Below are positions 46,227-53,910 of a stretch of 64,000 nucleotides of DNA, piece by piece. The notes under the pieces were generated by a model. The model ran no database searches. It worked only from the letters and a program-made list of their open reading frames with translations, and was not told the origin of the DNA. The stretch spans positions 2,046,398-2,110,397 of the forward strand of contig NZ_KI912107.1 in assembly GCF_000517085.1 (NCBI RefSeq), given 5' to 3'. The stretch is from Saccharicrinis fermentans DSM 9555 = JCM 21142 (GTDB lineage: Bacteria; Bacteroidota; Bacteroidia; Bacteroidales; Marinilabiliaceae). Positions within the stretch are counted from its first letter, which is position 1. Each line of letters starts with the position of its first letter. The position numbers and the translations under genes were made by a program.

Positions 46227-46775
46227 TTATTTTCTCCATGCATATTTCTTGAAACCTTCGTCTACAGGTGTTTCAGCAATACGATTGGTATAATTACTGA
46301 TTACTTTTTGTGATAAACCCAAAATAACTTCCAATACTTGCTGTTGTTGATAACCTGCCGCAAAAAATGCGTTTAATTCATCTTCAGAAACAGCACCTCT
46401 TTTTTGAACTACGGCAAGGGTAAACTCATGTAGCGCCTGTAACTTTTCGGTAGGCATAGCTGTTCCATTGCGCAGCGCTTCTGTAATTGCATCATCTACC
46501 TTCATCATCTTGGCAATTCCGGTATGAGCTGGCACACAATAATGACACTCATGTTCCACATTAATCGTCTGCCAAACAACCGTTAACTCATCGTTGTTAA
46601 AGGATGTCTCGGTAAATAACTTATGTAAGGTCTGATAAGCCTCAAGTGTTTCTGGCGATGCTGCTAACACACCATGTAATCCCGGTATGCTGCCAAACGC
46701 TTTTAATGAATTCTGTAAAATTGGCTGACTTTTTTCCGGTGCCGAAGACACATCGTGAATTTTAAATGTACTCAT
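46227..46775 (-). CDS. Carboxymuconolactone decarboxylase-family (AhpD-like) protein
   Basis: 182 residues, all-helical. The redox motif is EHECHYCVPAHTGIAKMM, i.e. CxxC followed by His, as in AhpD-type alkylhydroperoxidases. It lacks a decarboxylase-specific context. Location cytoplasm. Together with the peroxiredoxin-like gene 270 bp away on the same strand it suggests a peroxide-response pair; this is inference from proximity, as an R3 repeat separates them. Confidence 0.9.
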   Translation of the reverse strand: MSTFKIHDVSSAPEKSQPILQNSLKAFGSIPGLHGVLAASPETLEAYQTLHKLFTETSFNNDELTVVWQTINVEHECHYCVPAHTGIAKMMKVDDAITEALRNGTAMPTEKLQALHEFTLAVVQKRGAVSEDELNAFFAAGYQQQQVLEVILGLSQKVISNYTNRIAETPVDEGFKKYAWRK

Positions 46776-46838
46776 AAAATTTATTTTTAATTATTATTGT
46801 TTTTCTATGCAATTGCTTAGTAATATATTTCTACAATA

Positions 46839-47024
46839 ATGTATGCTATCTTGCATTTCTCAAAGCACACCTTAAATAGTCTTTGCAAGAAAACTCCAAA
46901 TACTGCGTTATTCTCATTTTTGAAACAGTCATTTACAATCAGTAAACTCCTTGGTTTCAAAAATATCGAAAGCCTTGTCTTTGAAGTTTTCTTATCAAAG
47001 ACAGAAAAAACGGTCGTTTTATAG
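46839..47024 (+). repeat. R3 repeat copy 2 with a 61-codon open frame
   Basis: The minus strand of 46935-47022 is nearly identical to 2109-2194. On the plus strand the whole 186 bp is an open frame starting MYAILHFSKHTLNSLCKKTP and ending FLSKTEKTVVL. The frame is not preserved as a gene in the 2.1 kb copy, so I treat this as a repeat rather than a protein gene. It lies between two convergence-free minus-strand genes. Confidence 0.7.
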
Positions 47025-47045
47025 TCTGAGAACGAAGGCTATTCG

Positions 47046-47609
47046 TTATGATTTTGCAAATACAGACTGTATTCCTGCAAAGGATTTTAAAATATCCATA
47101 TCTACATGGTCGTCAAGATGATTGCCATATTTTGCCATGACCACTTTAAAGTTTTCATCTATAAAAAAATCAGCCGGAATAAGGGTTCCACTGGCCTCTT
47201 TGTCTTCTGGCAAATTTAGGTGTGCCACCTCACGCTTTGCCTTTAAGGGGTTACTATGTAAAAAAGTATTGGCCATCTTCATCATTGAATTTTCAACTCC
47301 ATAAAGCTTATAAATCAGCTTTTCATGATCTCCAATAACTGGCCATTCACTAATTCCTCGATGAAATGAACTGGAAGATATTTTTTCATTGGAACTTTCA
47401 AACAACATTAACATCTGCACCCCTGCATTTTTTAACTTTTGCTTAAGCATCATTAACTGGTGCACTCTTCTGTTACAGAAAGGACAATTAACATTACGGT
47501 AAAAACCAAGTATAATTTTTCTTCCTTTAAAATCTGATAAACGAATGGTATTACCATTCAAATCAACAGCACTAAAATCTTTCGCAAACTGTCCTACTTT
47601 TATGTCCAT
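47046..47609 (-). CDS. Peroxiredoxin-like AhpC/TSA-fold protein
   Basis: 187 residues with a thioredoxin fold. The redox centre is NVNCPFCNRRVHQLM (CPFC), a variant found in peroxiredoxin-like and CPxC redoxins. The beginning DIKVGQFAKDFSAVDLNGNT and GLIPADFFID-like (SGTLIPADFFIDENFKVVMA) segment match AhpC/TSA family members of Bacteroidota. Probably reduces peroxides or disulfides in the cytoplasm. It has no signal peptide. Neighbouring AhpD-like gene suggests related function. Confidence 0.88.
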   Translation of the reverse strand: MDIKVGQFAKDFSAVDLNGNTIRLSDFKGRKIILGFYRNVNCPFCNRRVHQLMMLKQKLKNAGVQMLMLFESSNEKISSSSFHRGISEWPVIGDHEKLIYKLYGVENSMMKMANTFLHSNPLKAKREVAHLNLPEDKEASGTLIPADFFIDENFKVVMAKYGNHLDDHVDMDILKSFAGIQSVFAKS

Positions 47610-47912
47610 AATTTCTTTTTATACATGTCTACTTACCAAAACAAAACATCCTTCTTTAACTGTCAATGGTCACTCAAAAGCTTTTAAATAACCATTGGGA
47701 CAAATATTAACAGCACAAATCTAAGCAACTGCTTTGTTATTTCCAAATTTTATTCCAATTATCTATGATGAGCGGTTGAGATTCAATAAATCCTCTACTT
47801 ATTTAATGAATAAATATTTTATATTGATAACATATCAACATGTTAGCACTTAACCCTTCGATTGCAGCGTAAATTAAAGGCCAGTGGAAGCAGATAGATA
47901 TCAAGGTGCTAT
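47610..47912. other. Intergenic region, 303 bp
   Basis: No gene, terminator or repeat seen. A short palindrome AACAT-ATCAAC-ATGTT near 47830 is not convincing as a site. It should hold the promoter of the peroxiredoxin-like gene. Confidence 0.4.
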
Positions 47913-49271
47913 TTAATCTTTAATTAATTTCCCTATACTCACATATTGATCGTACTTGATGTAGTAAATATAAAGTCCTTTTTCCAAAGCACTTATATCA
48001 ACGCTCTCAGCGTTATTGATCGTTGACGAAATTATTTTGTTTCCATCAATATTATATAATTCAAACAATACATAGAAATATTCGCTGGGGCAATTTACGT
48101 AAATAATTTCCCGTGCCGGATTCGGATAAACATTTACAGCTTCCGAAAAAAGGTACTGAGTATCGGTTCCTGTTTCAATTGTAGTAGAATAGTAATATCC
48201 GACTTCTCCATATCTTTCCTCTTGTTTTGTTTCAGGATTGTATTTGCTAAGACTTGTATTTAAAAGCTTATGATGAAACTTTAATTCCTGATGTGTTAAA
48301 TAATTTGATAATAAAATATCACCCCAAAAGAACGAAAAGTCAAATTCATACGTTTTCCAGCTAATATTATGCTGAATAGAACCATCCTCCACAGGAGGCT
48401 TTATAAACACATTTGCATTTCTTTTTAAATAATCATTTTCATCATAACTATACCCTTTTCTATTTGTTAATCTCCAATGATCGTCACTTGCATTGTCCCA
48501 TTCATAGCTTGACAAAGTAATTAAGCGCCATTGCAAATCATACAAATACCATTCTTTTCGTATCTCAACACACTTATTAGCAACACTATCCCAAGACGAA
48601 TAAAAAACATAATGTAGTTCATTATCATTTATATACTCATAATCAATTTTCTCTTGCAATTGCCATTTCTGCGAATTGACATACCACGCATACAAACTAT
48701 CTGTTAAAGGTTGACCTTGCGCATTATAACTACAATCTAATTTCTCTGTCAACTGCCAATCATCTAAATCATATCGCCACTTATAGCAAAGTTTTTGAAT
48801 CAAAACCTTGTCTTCGTTATAAATACACTCCCATTTTCTTTCTTTATTCCACTGATCATTTGACCATGCAAATTGAATATTCACCACACCGCTTATTAAC
48901 TCGTCGTATTGCGATTCCTCCTTTATACAATCTAGCCACTTGTTGTCACCAGCACTCCATACTGAATAAACCCAAGCAATCTCATTACAATTATCATCGT
49001 ATTCAAACGCTTCTTTAATATATTGTTTATCCCAAGCGCTGGTCATTTCATCGTAGCTACACACAATAATACTATCCAATTTCTCCTTAAAGAGGTATTT
49101 TGGCCTTAAATTACGTTGAATAACTCTATGTTCTGACTCATAAAGCTGTCCTTGCATATCTTGAACTGAATACTGATGTAATAAAGAAATCGAATTCGAG
49201 GACTTTCTTTGTCCAAAAGTCAACAAATAGAAACATAAACCAATAATCAAAAATAAATACTGCCTTTTCAT
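47913..49271 (-). CDS. T9SS type A sorting-domain cell-surface protein
   Basis: 452 residues with a signal peptide (YLFLIIGLCFYLLTFGQ). The body has about six irregular repeats of Y/W-rich strands (DEMTSAWDKQYIKEAFEYDD, WQLTEKLDCSYNAQGQPLTD), resembling Bacteroidota YD-like surface repeats. The C-terminal 75 residues are a classic sorting domain: NVYPNPAREIIYVNC, then ELYNIDGNKIISSTI, and ALEKGLYIYYIKYDQYVSIG. This domain directs export through the type IX secretion system and attachment or release at the surface. Substrate or partner unknown. Monocistronic. Confidence 0.9.
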   Translation of the reverse strand: MKRQYLFLIIGLCFYLLTFGQRKSSNSISLLHQYSVQDMQGQLYESEHRVIQRNLRPKYLFKEKLDSIIVCSYDEMTSAWDKQYIKEAFEYDDNCNEIAWVYSVWSAGDNKWLDCIKEESQYDELISGVVNIQFAWSNDQWNKERKWECIYNEDKVLIQKLCYKWRYDLDDWQLTEKLDCSYNAQGQPLTDSLYAWYVNSQKWQLQEKIDYEYINDNELHYVFYSSWDSVANKCVEIRKEWYLYDLQWRLITLSSYEWDNASDDHWRLTNRKGYSYDENDYLKRNANVFIKPPVEDGSIQHNISWKTYEFDFSFFWGDILLSNYLTHQELKFHHKLLNTSLSKYNPETKQEERYGEVGYYYSTTIETGTDTQYLFSEAVNVYPNPAREIIYVNCPSEYFYVLFELYNIDGNKIISSTINNAESVDISALEKGLYIYYIKYDQYVSIGKLIKD

Positions 49272-49343
49272 CCTTATATTTTTTGTACAAACACAAAATA
49301 AAAGAATGATTTACGAAGTAAAGTTGCCTCAGGATAACTTATA

Positions 49344-49955
49344 CTATTTTTTGCTTCTATAAAAACACTTCTTTTCCTTGCTATATTGTTGCGGTGTCAT
49401 ATTTAAATAACTAGCCACATACTTATCTTGTGTATCTTTCAGAATATAGTCAGCCCGCTCTACTATTTCATGAAAGAGAGAGAAGCGTTTTGAAGGATTT
49501 CTATTTTGCAATACAACCATTCTATTTTCGCGATCGAGTAGAATTCTTTCATATATTTTAAACATGAGGTAACTAAATTCATGGTTGTTTTGGGCTAATG
49601 TTTCTATATCTTTCTTTTCTATGGAAATGATGGTTGTATTGATGATAGCTTCATGTACTTCGAGAGATGGCGATCCGTCAATATAACTTTTAAGATTATT
49701 AAAACCCAAGCCTTTAGGCGTAATATTTATGGTCTTGCACTCTCCTTCGTCAAAAACATATTGATGCACAACTCCCTTCAACACGATACTTGCCTTTGTT
49801 TCAACTTCTCCTATCTTTAGGATAGATTCTCCTTTTTTGTAAAAGTTCTTGGTAAAGTAAATGCCTATCTCTTCCAGTGTTTTTTGTGAAATCTGACTGA
49901 ACGGTTTAATAAATGCATGCAATAGCTCAAAATCATGTGTACTTAAGTCATTCAT
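49344..49955 (-). CDS. Crp/Fnr-family transcriptional regulator
   Basis: About 203 residues if started at MNDLSTHDFELLHAFI (49955); an ATG 12 bp upstream is equally possible, and the much longer frame (to 50054) is unlikely. An N-terminal cyclic-nucleotide-binding fold (25-125, with FTKNFYKKGESILKIGEVET and ASIVLKGVVHQYVFDEGE) is followed by a long dimer helix and a C-terminal winged-helix-like end (YVASYLNMTPQQYSKEKKCF). The final recognition helix ends sooner than in classic Bacteroidota members (TPETLSRIRKK), so DNA contact may differ. It is divergent from the flavin/ferredoxin gene, a plausible target. Confidence 0.85.
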   Translation of the reverse strand: MNDLSTHDFELLHAFIKPFSQISQKTLEEIGIYFTKNFYKKGESILKIGEVETKASIVLKGVVHQYVFDEGECKTINITPKGLGFNNLKSYIDGSPSLEVHEAIINTTIISIEKKDIETLAQNNHEFSYLMFKIYERILLDRENRMVVLQNRNPSKRFSLFHEIVERADYILKDTQDKYVASYLNMTPQQYSKEKKCFYRSKK

Positions 49956-50304
49956 ACTTCTTATCATTTTCTTAGGAGCGTAAAACAGTAATGCAAGGCC
50001 TGATAACGCTCTTCGTTTTTGTTGATAATAAAAGTAACAATAATAAATAAACAATTAATGCACTCATTAATAAAGGCAAGCGAGAATGTATCCTGCATAG
50101 AGAAATATAAAGAAGCTTCAAGACAGAATCATCTTCATATAGAAGAGCCATGGGGAGCTATTATAAAAAACATACCACATTACTATTGAACCGTTTTTTG
50201 CGAACATTATTCGTATAAAAAAGAGCAAATGTATCGTATTTAGGAGCAAAATTACCTTTTGCGGTATTTTCATTTCAAGGAATTTTGTAGCCTAAAATTA
50301 TCAC
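49956..50304. other. Divergent intergenic region between Crp-family and flavin/ferredoxin genes
   Basis: 349 bp. Both promoters should be here. A near-match to the -7 box (TACCTTTTG, one base too long) lies about 50 bp before the ATG at 50305. No clear Crp-type palindrome recognised. Confidence 0.4.
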
Positions 50305-50928
50305 ATGGAAACAAAGGAATATTTTAAGATTTTAGTAGATGAAATCCATTCCGTTGTTATCGCAACAAGCGATAATAACGGATTACCAACAACACGAGTA
50401 ATCGACATGATGCTTTTTGACAATGAAGGCATATACTTTTTAACAGCCAAAGGGAAAACTTTTTATGAGCAATTAATGTATAAATCTTATGTGTCGGTAA
50501 GTGGAATGACAGCAAGTACAGGCTCAATGGGAAAAAAAGCCATTTCAATTTCTGGTGCTGTGCGAAATATTGGCTCCAATAAATTAGATGCCATTTTTGA
50601 AAAGAATAAGTACATGTCAGAAATTTATCCCACAGCTAAAAGTCGCACAGCCCTAGAGGTTTTCTGTTTGTATAGAGGTCAAGGGGAATATTTCGATTTG
50701 TCAACAAAACCGATTACACGCGGTAGTTTTTCGTTTGGTGGTCAAAAACTAAAGACATTCGGCTATTATATTAGCGACAATTGTCATGGCTGCGGATTGT
50801 GCGTAGAGAAATGCCCACAAAATTGTATAGACAGTGGAACGCCATTTGAAATTAAACAGGAACATTGTTTACATTGTGGAAACTGCTACGAAGTCTGCCC
50901 TAAAAGTGCAGTAATTAAACTTAAATAA
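50305..50928 (+). CDS. FMN-binding PNPOx-like protein fused to 2[4Fe-4S] ferredoxin
   Basis: 207 residues. N-terminal split-barrel flavin-binding domain (1-130: SVVIATSDNNGLPTTRVIDM, YVSVSGMTASTGS), then a bacterial ferredoxin domain with two clusters: CHGCGLCVEKCP and CLHCGNCYEVCP. Such fusions are likely flavin-iron-sulfur oxidoreductases that pass electrons between NAD(P)H or a donor and an unknown acceptor. Cytoplasmic. Divergently transcribed from the Crp-type regulator, which is a common pairing for redox- or nucleotide-sensing switches. A DUF427 fragment follows 13 bp downstream. Confidence 0.9.
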   Translation: METKEYFKILVDEIHSVVIATSDNNGLPTTRVIDMMLFDNEGIYFLTAKGKTFYEQLMYKSYVSVSGMTASTGSMGKKAISISGAVRNIGSNKLDAIFEKNKYMSEIYPTAKSRTALEVFCLYRGQGEYFDLSTKPITRGSFSFGGQKLKTFGYYISDNCHGCGLCVEKCPQNCIDSGTPFEIKQEHCLHCGNCYEVCPKSAVIKLK

Positions 50929-50941
50929 TAGGTTAATATAA

Positions 50942-51133
50942 AAAGAATATTTAAAAGAAAGCGAGACCCAAACAGTTTGTCACTGGAAGGGAACAGCTTC
51001 CTATTATGATTTGCAAGTGGATGGGAAAGTAAACACCGACACCCTTTGGCACTACCCCACTCCATCGGGACTTGCCCAAAGTATAAGGAATCGCGTAGCT
51101 TTTTGGAAGGGAGTAGAGCTTGTTAACGACTAG
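50942..51133 (+). pseudogene. 5'-truncated DUF427 protein remnant
   Basis: Translating from 50942 gives 63 residues ending in a TAG: EYLKESETQTVCHWKGTASY then YDLQVDGKVNTDT, WHYPTPSGLAQSIRNRVAFW and KGVELVND. This is the conserved C-terminal two thirds of DUF427 (CxWKGTASYYxVxVDGK). A stop lies immediately upstream and there is no start codon in the open part, so the first 30 or so residues are missing. Frame intact otherwise. Either an old partial deletion or a fragment carried by rearrangement; it abuts the converging MutS-like gene by 10 bp. Confidence 0.85.
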
Positions 51134-51143
51134 AATCAGGTTT

Positions 51144-52466
51144 CTATTCATGAATAATATCTAGAATACCTTCATTTTCGATGATTATCATCCCATGCCT
51201 ATCATCCGTTATGCCATCCGCTAATTTGTATGGATATGTTGGTACACTCCCTTTCATTACGGTTGGTAAATATTTAAAGAACAAACGATCATTACTTTCT
51301 TTCAATGTTTGTCCAGCCTCCATAATATGCGTAGAGATGATGAATGCACCTTTGCGTTTTGAGAAAGCATCCACAATAGAAACAGTACCATCATAAGCAT
51401 CTTTTACATTAGTTCCTTTAAACAATTCATCAAAGACAATTACCAATTGTTTATCAGAAGCTACTTCTTGTGCAATATACTTTACTCTTAACACTTCCGC
51501 ATAAAAGTGTGAGTACCCCATTACTAAATTATCAGGCACATTAATAGAAGTATAAATTCCATCATGCAAGGCAAAATTCATTTCTTTTGCTGCAACTGGA
51601 AACCCCATATGTGCCAAATAAATTGCAATAGAAAATGACTTCATAAATGTTGATTTACCGGCCATATTTGCACCTGTTAAAAAGAATACATTCTTATTTT
51701 CACCTATATAAACATCATTGGCAATTGCATTGGGTATTGCAGGATGGTATACTCCTTTTATATCAATAAATTTTTCTGATTTATCCACTGCATTTGCATA
51801 GCGATAGCCCTTTTCTCTAGCCAAATTAGATACTGCAATATAAATATCCAATTCATAAATTTCATTCAGCAATTCAGTGATTCGATCGTTCAAATAAGCC
51901 CTAAAAATATAATCCAGTTTAAATACATTTTTAAACGACAAAGGTTTTTGTTCAATGCAGGCATAAGCCAAATCAAAATGCTTATCAGTTAATAAATCAA
52001 GGTTTTTTTTAGCCTGTGCATGATAAGCAGTATTTCGAGCAGCTTGCTCAACACCCACCATTAAGTCTTTAAGCCTAGCAAATATTTCGATGGTTTTCTC
52101 TAGTCCCTCTCTAAAAGCCGAATAATCTTTATCTCCAGCCACAAAGTCTAAAAACTTAATCTTTGCAATATTCACAGCAGCGAGCAATCTATTTTTTGAT
52201 TCTGTATTTCGTAAATAATTTTCAACGATATCAAACTCTTTTTCTGTAAACGGCAATGCAATATTTATTTTCTCAAATAGTGCAAAAATATCTCTTCGTT
52301 TATTTATAGAGAGGATATCATCAAAAGGATGTTGAAACATTTTCTCTAACAGTCTGCCACCACCAGAAGTAATGGTATGGTTAAACAAACTAAAGATGGA
52401 GTTATTTTTATAACGCCCCAATATATTCAGGTCATCTAATGTTTGTTTATCAGTAACAAATCCCAT
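51144..52466 (-). CDS. Short MutS-like ATPase, copy 2
   Basis: 440 residues, the core/lever helices plus the ABC-type ATPase of MutS, without the mismatch-reading N-terminal domains. The start LNILGRYKNNSIFSLFNHTI aligns with the beginning of MutS domain III. ATPase motifs: GANMAGKSTFMKSFSIAIYL (Walker A), VIVFDELFKGTNVKDAYDGT (Walker B), and ISTHIMEAG (His switch). It lacks an Smr tail. Close paralog of the next gene and only 5 bp from it. Role unknown; such proteins occur across Bacteroidota and are not proven repair factors. Confidence 0.9.
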   Translation of the reverse strand: MGFVTDKQTLDDLNILGRYKNNSIFSLFNHTITSGGGRLLEKMFQHPFDDILSINKRRDIFALFEKINIALPFTEKEFDIVENYLRNTESKNRLLAAVNIAKIKFLDFVAGDKDYSAFREGLEKTIEIFARLKDLMVGVEQAARNTAYHAQAKKNLDLLTDKHFDLAYACIEQKPLSFKNVFKLDYIFRAYLNDRITELLNEIYELDIYIAVSNLAREKGYRYANAVDKSEKFIDIKGVYHPAIPNAIANDVYIGENKNVFFLTGANMAGKSTFMKSFSIAIYLAHMGFPVAAKEMNFALHDGIYTSINVPDNLVMGYSHFYAEVLRVKYIAQEVASDKQLVIVFDELFKGTNVKDAYDGTVSIVDAFSKRKGAFIISTHIMEAGQTLKESNDRLFFKYLPTVMKGSVPTYPYKLADGITDDRHGMIIIENEGILDIIHE

Positions 52467-52471
52467 TTCTC

Positions 52472-53800
52472 TTATTTTTTTAAAATATCCAATATTTTTT
52501 CATTATTGATAATCACCATTCCGTGTCTATCTTCTGTAATGCCTTCCGTAATCTGATAGGTATATTTAGGAACCTTGCCGTTCATTAATGTTGGAAGGTA
52601 GACAAACATAATATTGTCACGTAGTTTTTTCAACGCCTCGCCTGCTTCTATGATATGGGTCGAAATAACAAATGTACATTTACGTTTACTGGCAAAAGCA
52701 TCCATTACAGCAACCGTTGCATCGTAAGCATCTTTTACATTTGTTCCTCGAAAAAGCTCATCAAATACAACTATCATGCGGTCATTATTTCGTAAACTTT
52801 CTGCCACTTTTTTAACACGCGCAACCTCTGCATAAAAATGTGAAAATCCCATATTTAAATTATCGGCAAGATTAATGGTAGTAAACATTCCATTTTGAAT
52901 GCTGAAACGAATCTTTTCTGCAGGAACAGGAAAGCCCATATGACATAAATAAATGGCAATACTAAACGTTTTCATAAAAGTGGATTTTCCAGCCATATTT
53001 GCACCTGTCAAAAACACCATATTATTATCTTCAGTAATCTTAATATTATTAGAAATAGCATTGGGTACTAAAGGATGATAAACTCCTTTCATTTCTATAA
53101 GATTAGCTTCATCGTTTACGATTTCAGCAAAAGAAAAATTATGAAGCATGGAAATCTCTGCCAATGCCAAATACACATCAATTTCATAGACATAATAAAG
53201 TAGTTTTAAAATATCTTCTTTACTTTCAGTAAAACGAAACAATTGATCAAACTCAGCTGTTTTGGTATAGTTAGGTTTACTAATCTTTTGGAGTTCTGTA
53301 ACAAAGGAGAAGTTCCTTTTATTTAGAATTTCATTGATTGTTCCAATTGTTTTACCAAATTCTGCTGTCGATCCATTGCCATCAAGTGAATTCAAAAAGC
53401 TTTTCAAATCCAAGATAAACTGAAGCGTATTCACCACCCCCTTTTGCAATTGTTGATAGCCTGAATCTGCACCAATCGCAGAATTAAATTTCCGTTGCAA
53501 ATTATCTTGATGAGCTGATAAACGGGTTCGTTCATCTATATTCTTTAAATAATCCTCTACAACATCAAAAGCTTCTTTTTTAAATGAAAATGTCAGTTCT
53601 TTTTCCTTAAAGAATTTGATCATGTTCACCCTATTCATAATCTCATCCTCGCTAGAACGAGGATAAAGAAACATATCTCGCATTAGATTGGCTCCACCTC
53701 GGGTTTTAGTGCGGTTATAAAAACTAAACACATCATCCCCTTTATAACCTCCAACCATTTTCAAATCCCCAATGGTTTGCTTATCTATTTTAAATACCAT
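52472..53800 (-). CDS. Short MutS-like ATPase, copy 1
   Basis: 442 residues, same architecture as its neighbour and recognisably homologous along its whole length (LKMVGGYKGDDVFSFYNRTK, GANMAGKSTFMKTFSIAIYL, VVFDELFRGTNVKDAYDATV, STHIIEAGEALKKL). Both keep Walker A, Walker B and the switch His, so both should hydrolyse ATP. They have diverged well below near-identity, indicating an old tandem duplication kept by selection. Probably a dimer or heterodimer with DNA-clamp geometry; inference. First gene of the two-gene unit. Confidence 0.9.
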   Translation of the reverse strand: MVFKIDKQTIGDLKMVGGYKGDDVFSFYNRTKTRGGANLMRDMFLYPRSSEDEIMNRVNMIKFFKEKELTFSFKKEAFDVVEDYLKNIDERTRLSAHQDNLQRKFNSAIGADSGYQQLQKGVVNTLQFILDLKSFLNSLDGNGSTAEFGKTIGTINEILNKRNFSFVTELQKISKPNYTKTAEFDQLFRFTESKEDILKLLYYVYEIDVYLALAEISMLHNFSFAEIVNDEANLIEMKGVYHPLVPNAISNNIKITEDNNMVFLTGANMAGKSTFMKTFSIAIYLCHMGFPVPAEKIRFSIQNGMFTTINLADNLNMGFSHFYAEVARVKKVAESLRNNDRMIVVFDELFRGTNVKDAYDATVAVMDAFASKRKCTFVISTHIIEAGEALKKLRDNIMFVYLPTLMNGKVPKYTYQITEGITEDRHGMVIINNEKILDILKK

Positions 53801-53834
53801 ATATTTTGATATGTATAAGACTTCCTTTCATCAA

Positions 53835-53874
53835 GGCCTCAGTCATCCTGAAAATACATCAGGATGACGGGCCT
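53835..53874 (-). terminator. Hairpin terminator of the ABC operon
   Basis: GTCATCCTGA / TCAGGATGAC stem with loop AAATACA, extended by GGCCT / GGGCCT with a mismatch. It follows the permease gene (minus strand) by 37 bp and precedes the MutS-like pair. Confidence 0.7.
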
Positions 53875-53910
53875 AAAAATCAAAGGATGATCTTTGTTTA
53901 TTCCTCTTTA

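Noticed and set aside
46839-47024. 61-residue protein gene
   Set aside because: Same DNA recurs at 2.1 kb without the frame, so treated as a repeat.
51144-53800. MutS-like pair as part of a defence system
   Set aside because: No nuclease, helicase, toxin or other defence gene is nearby.
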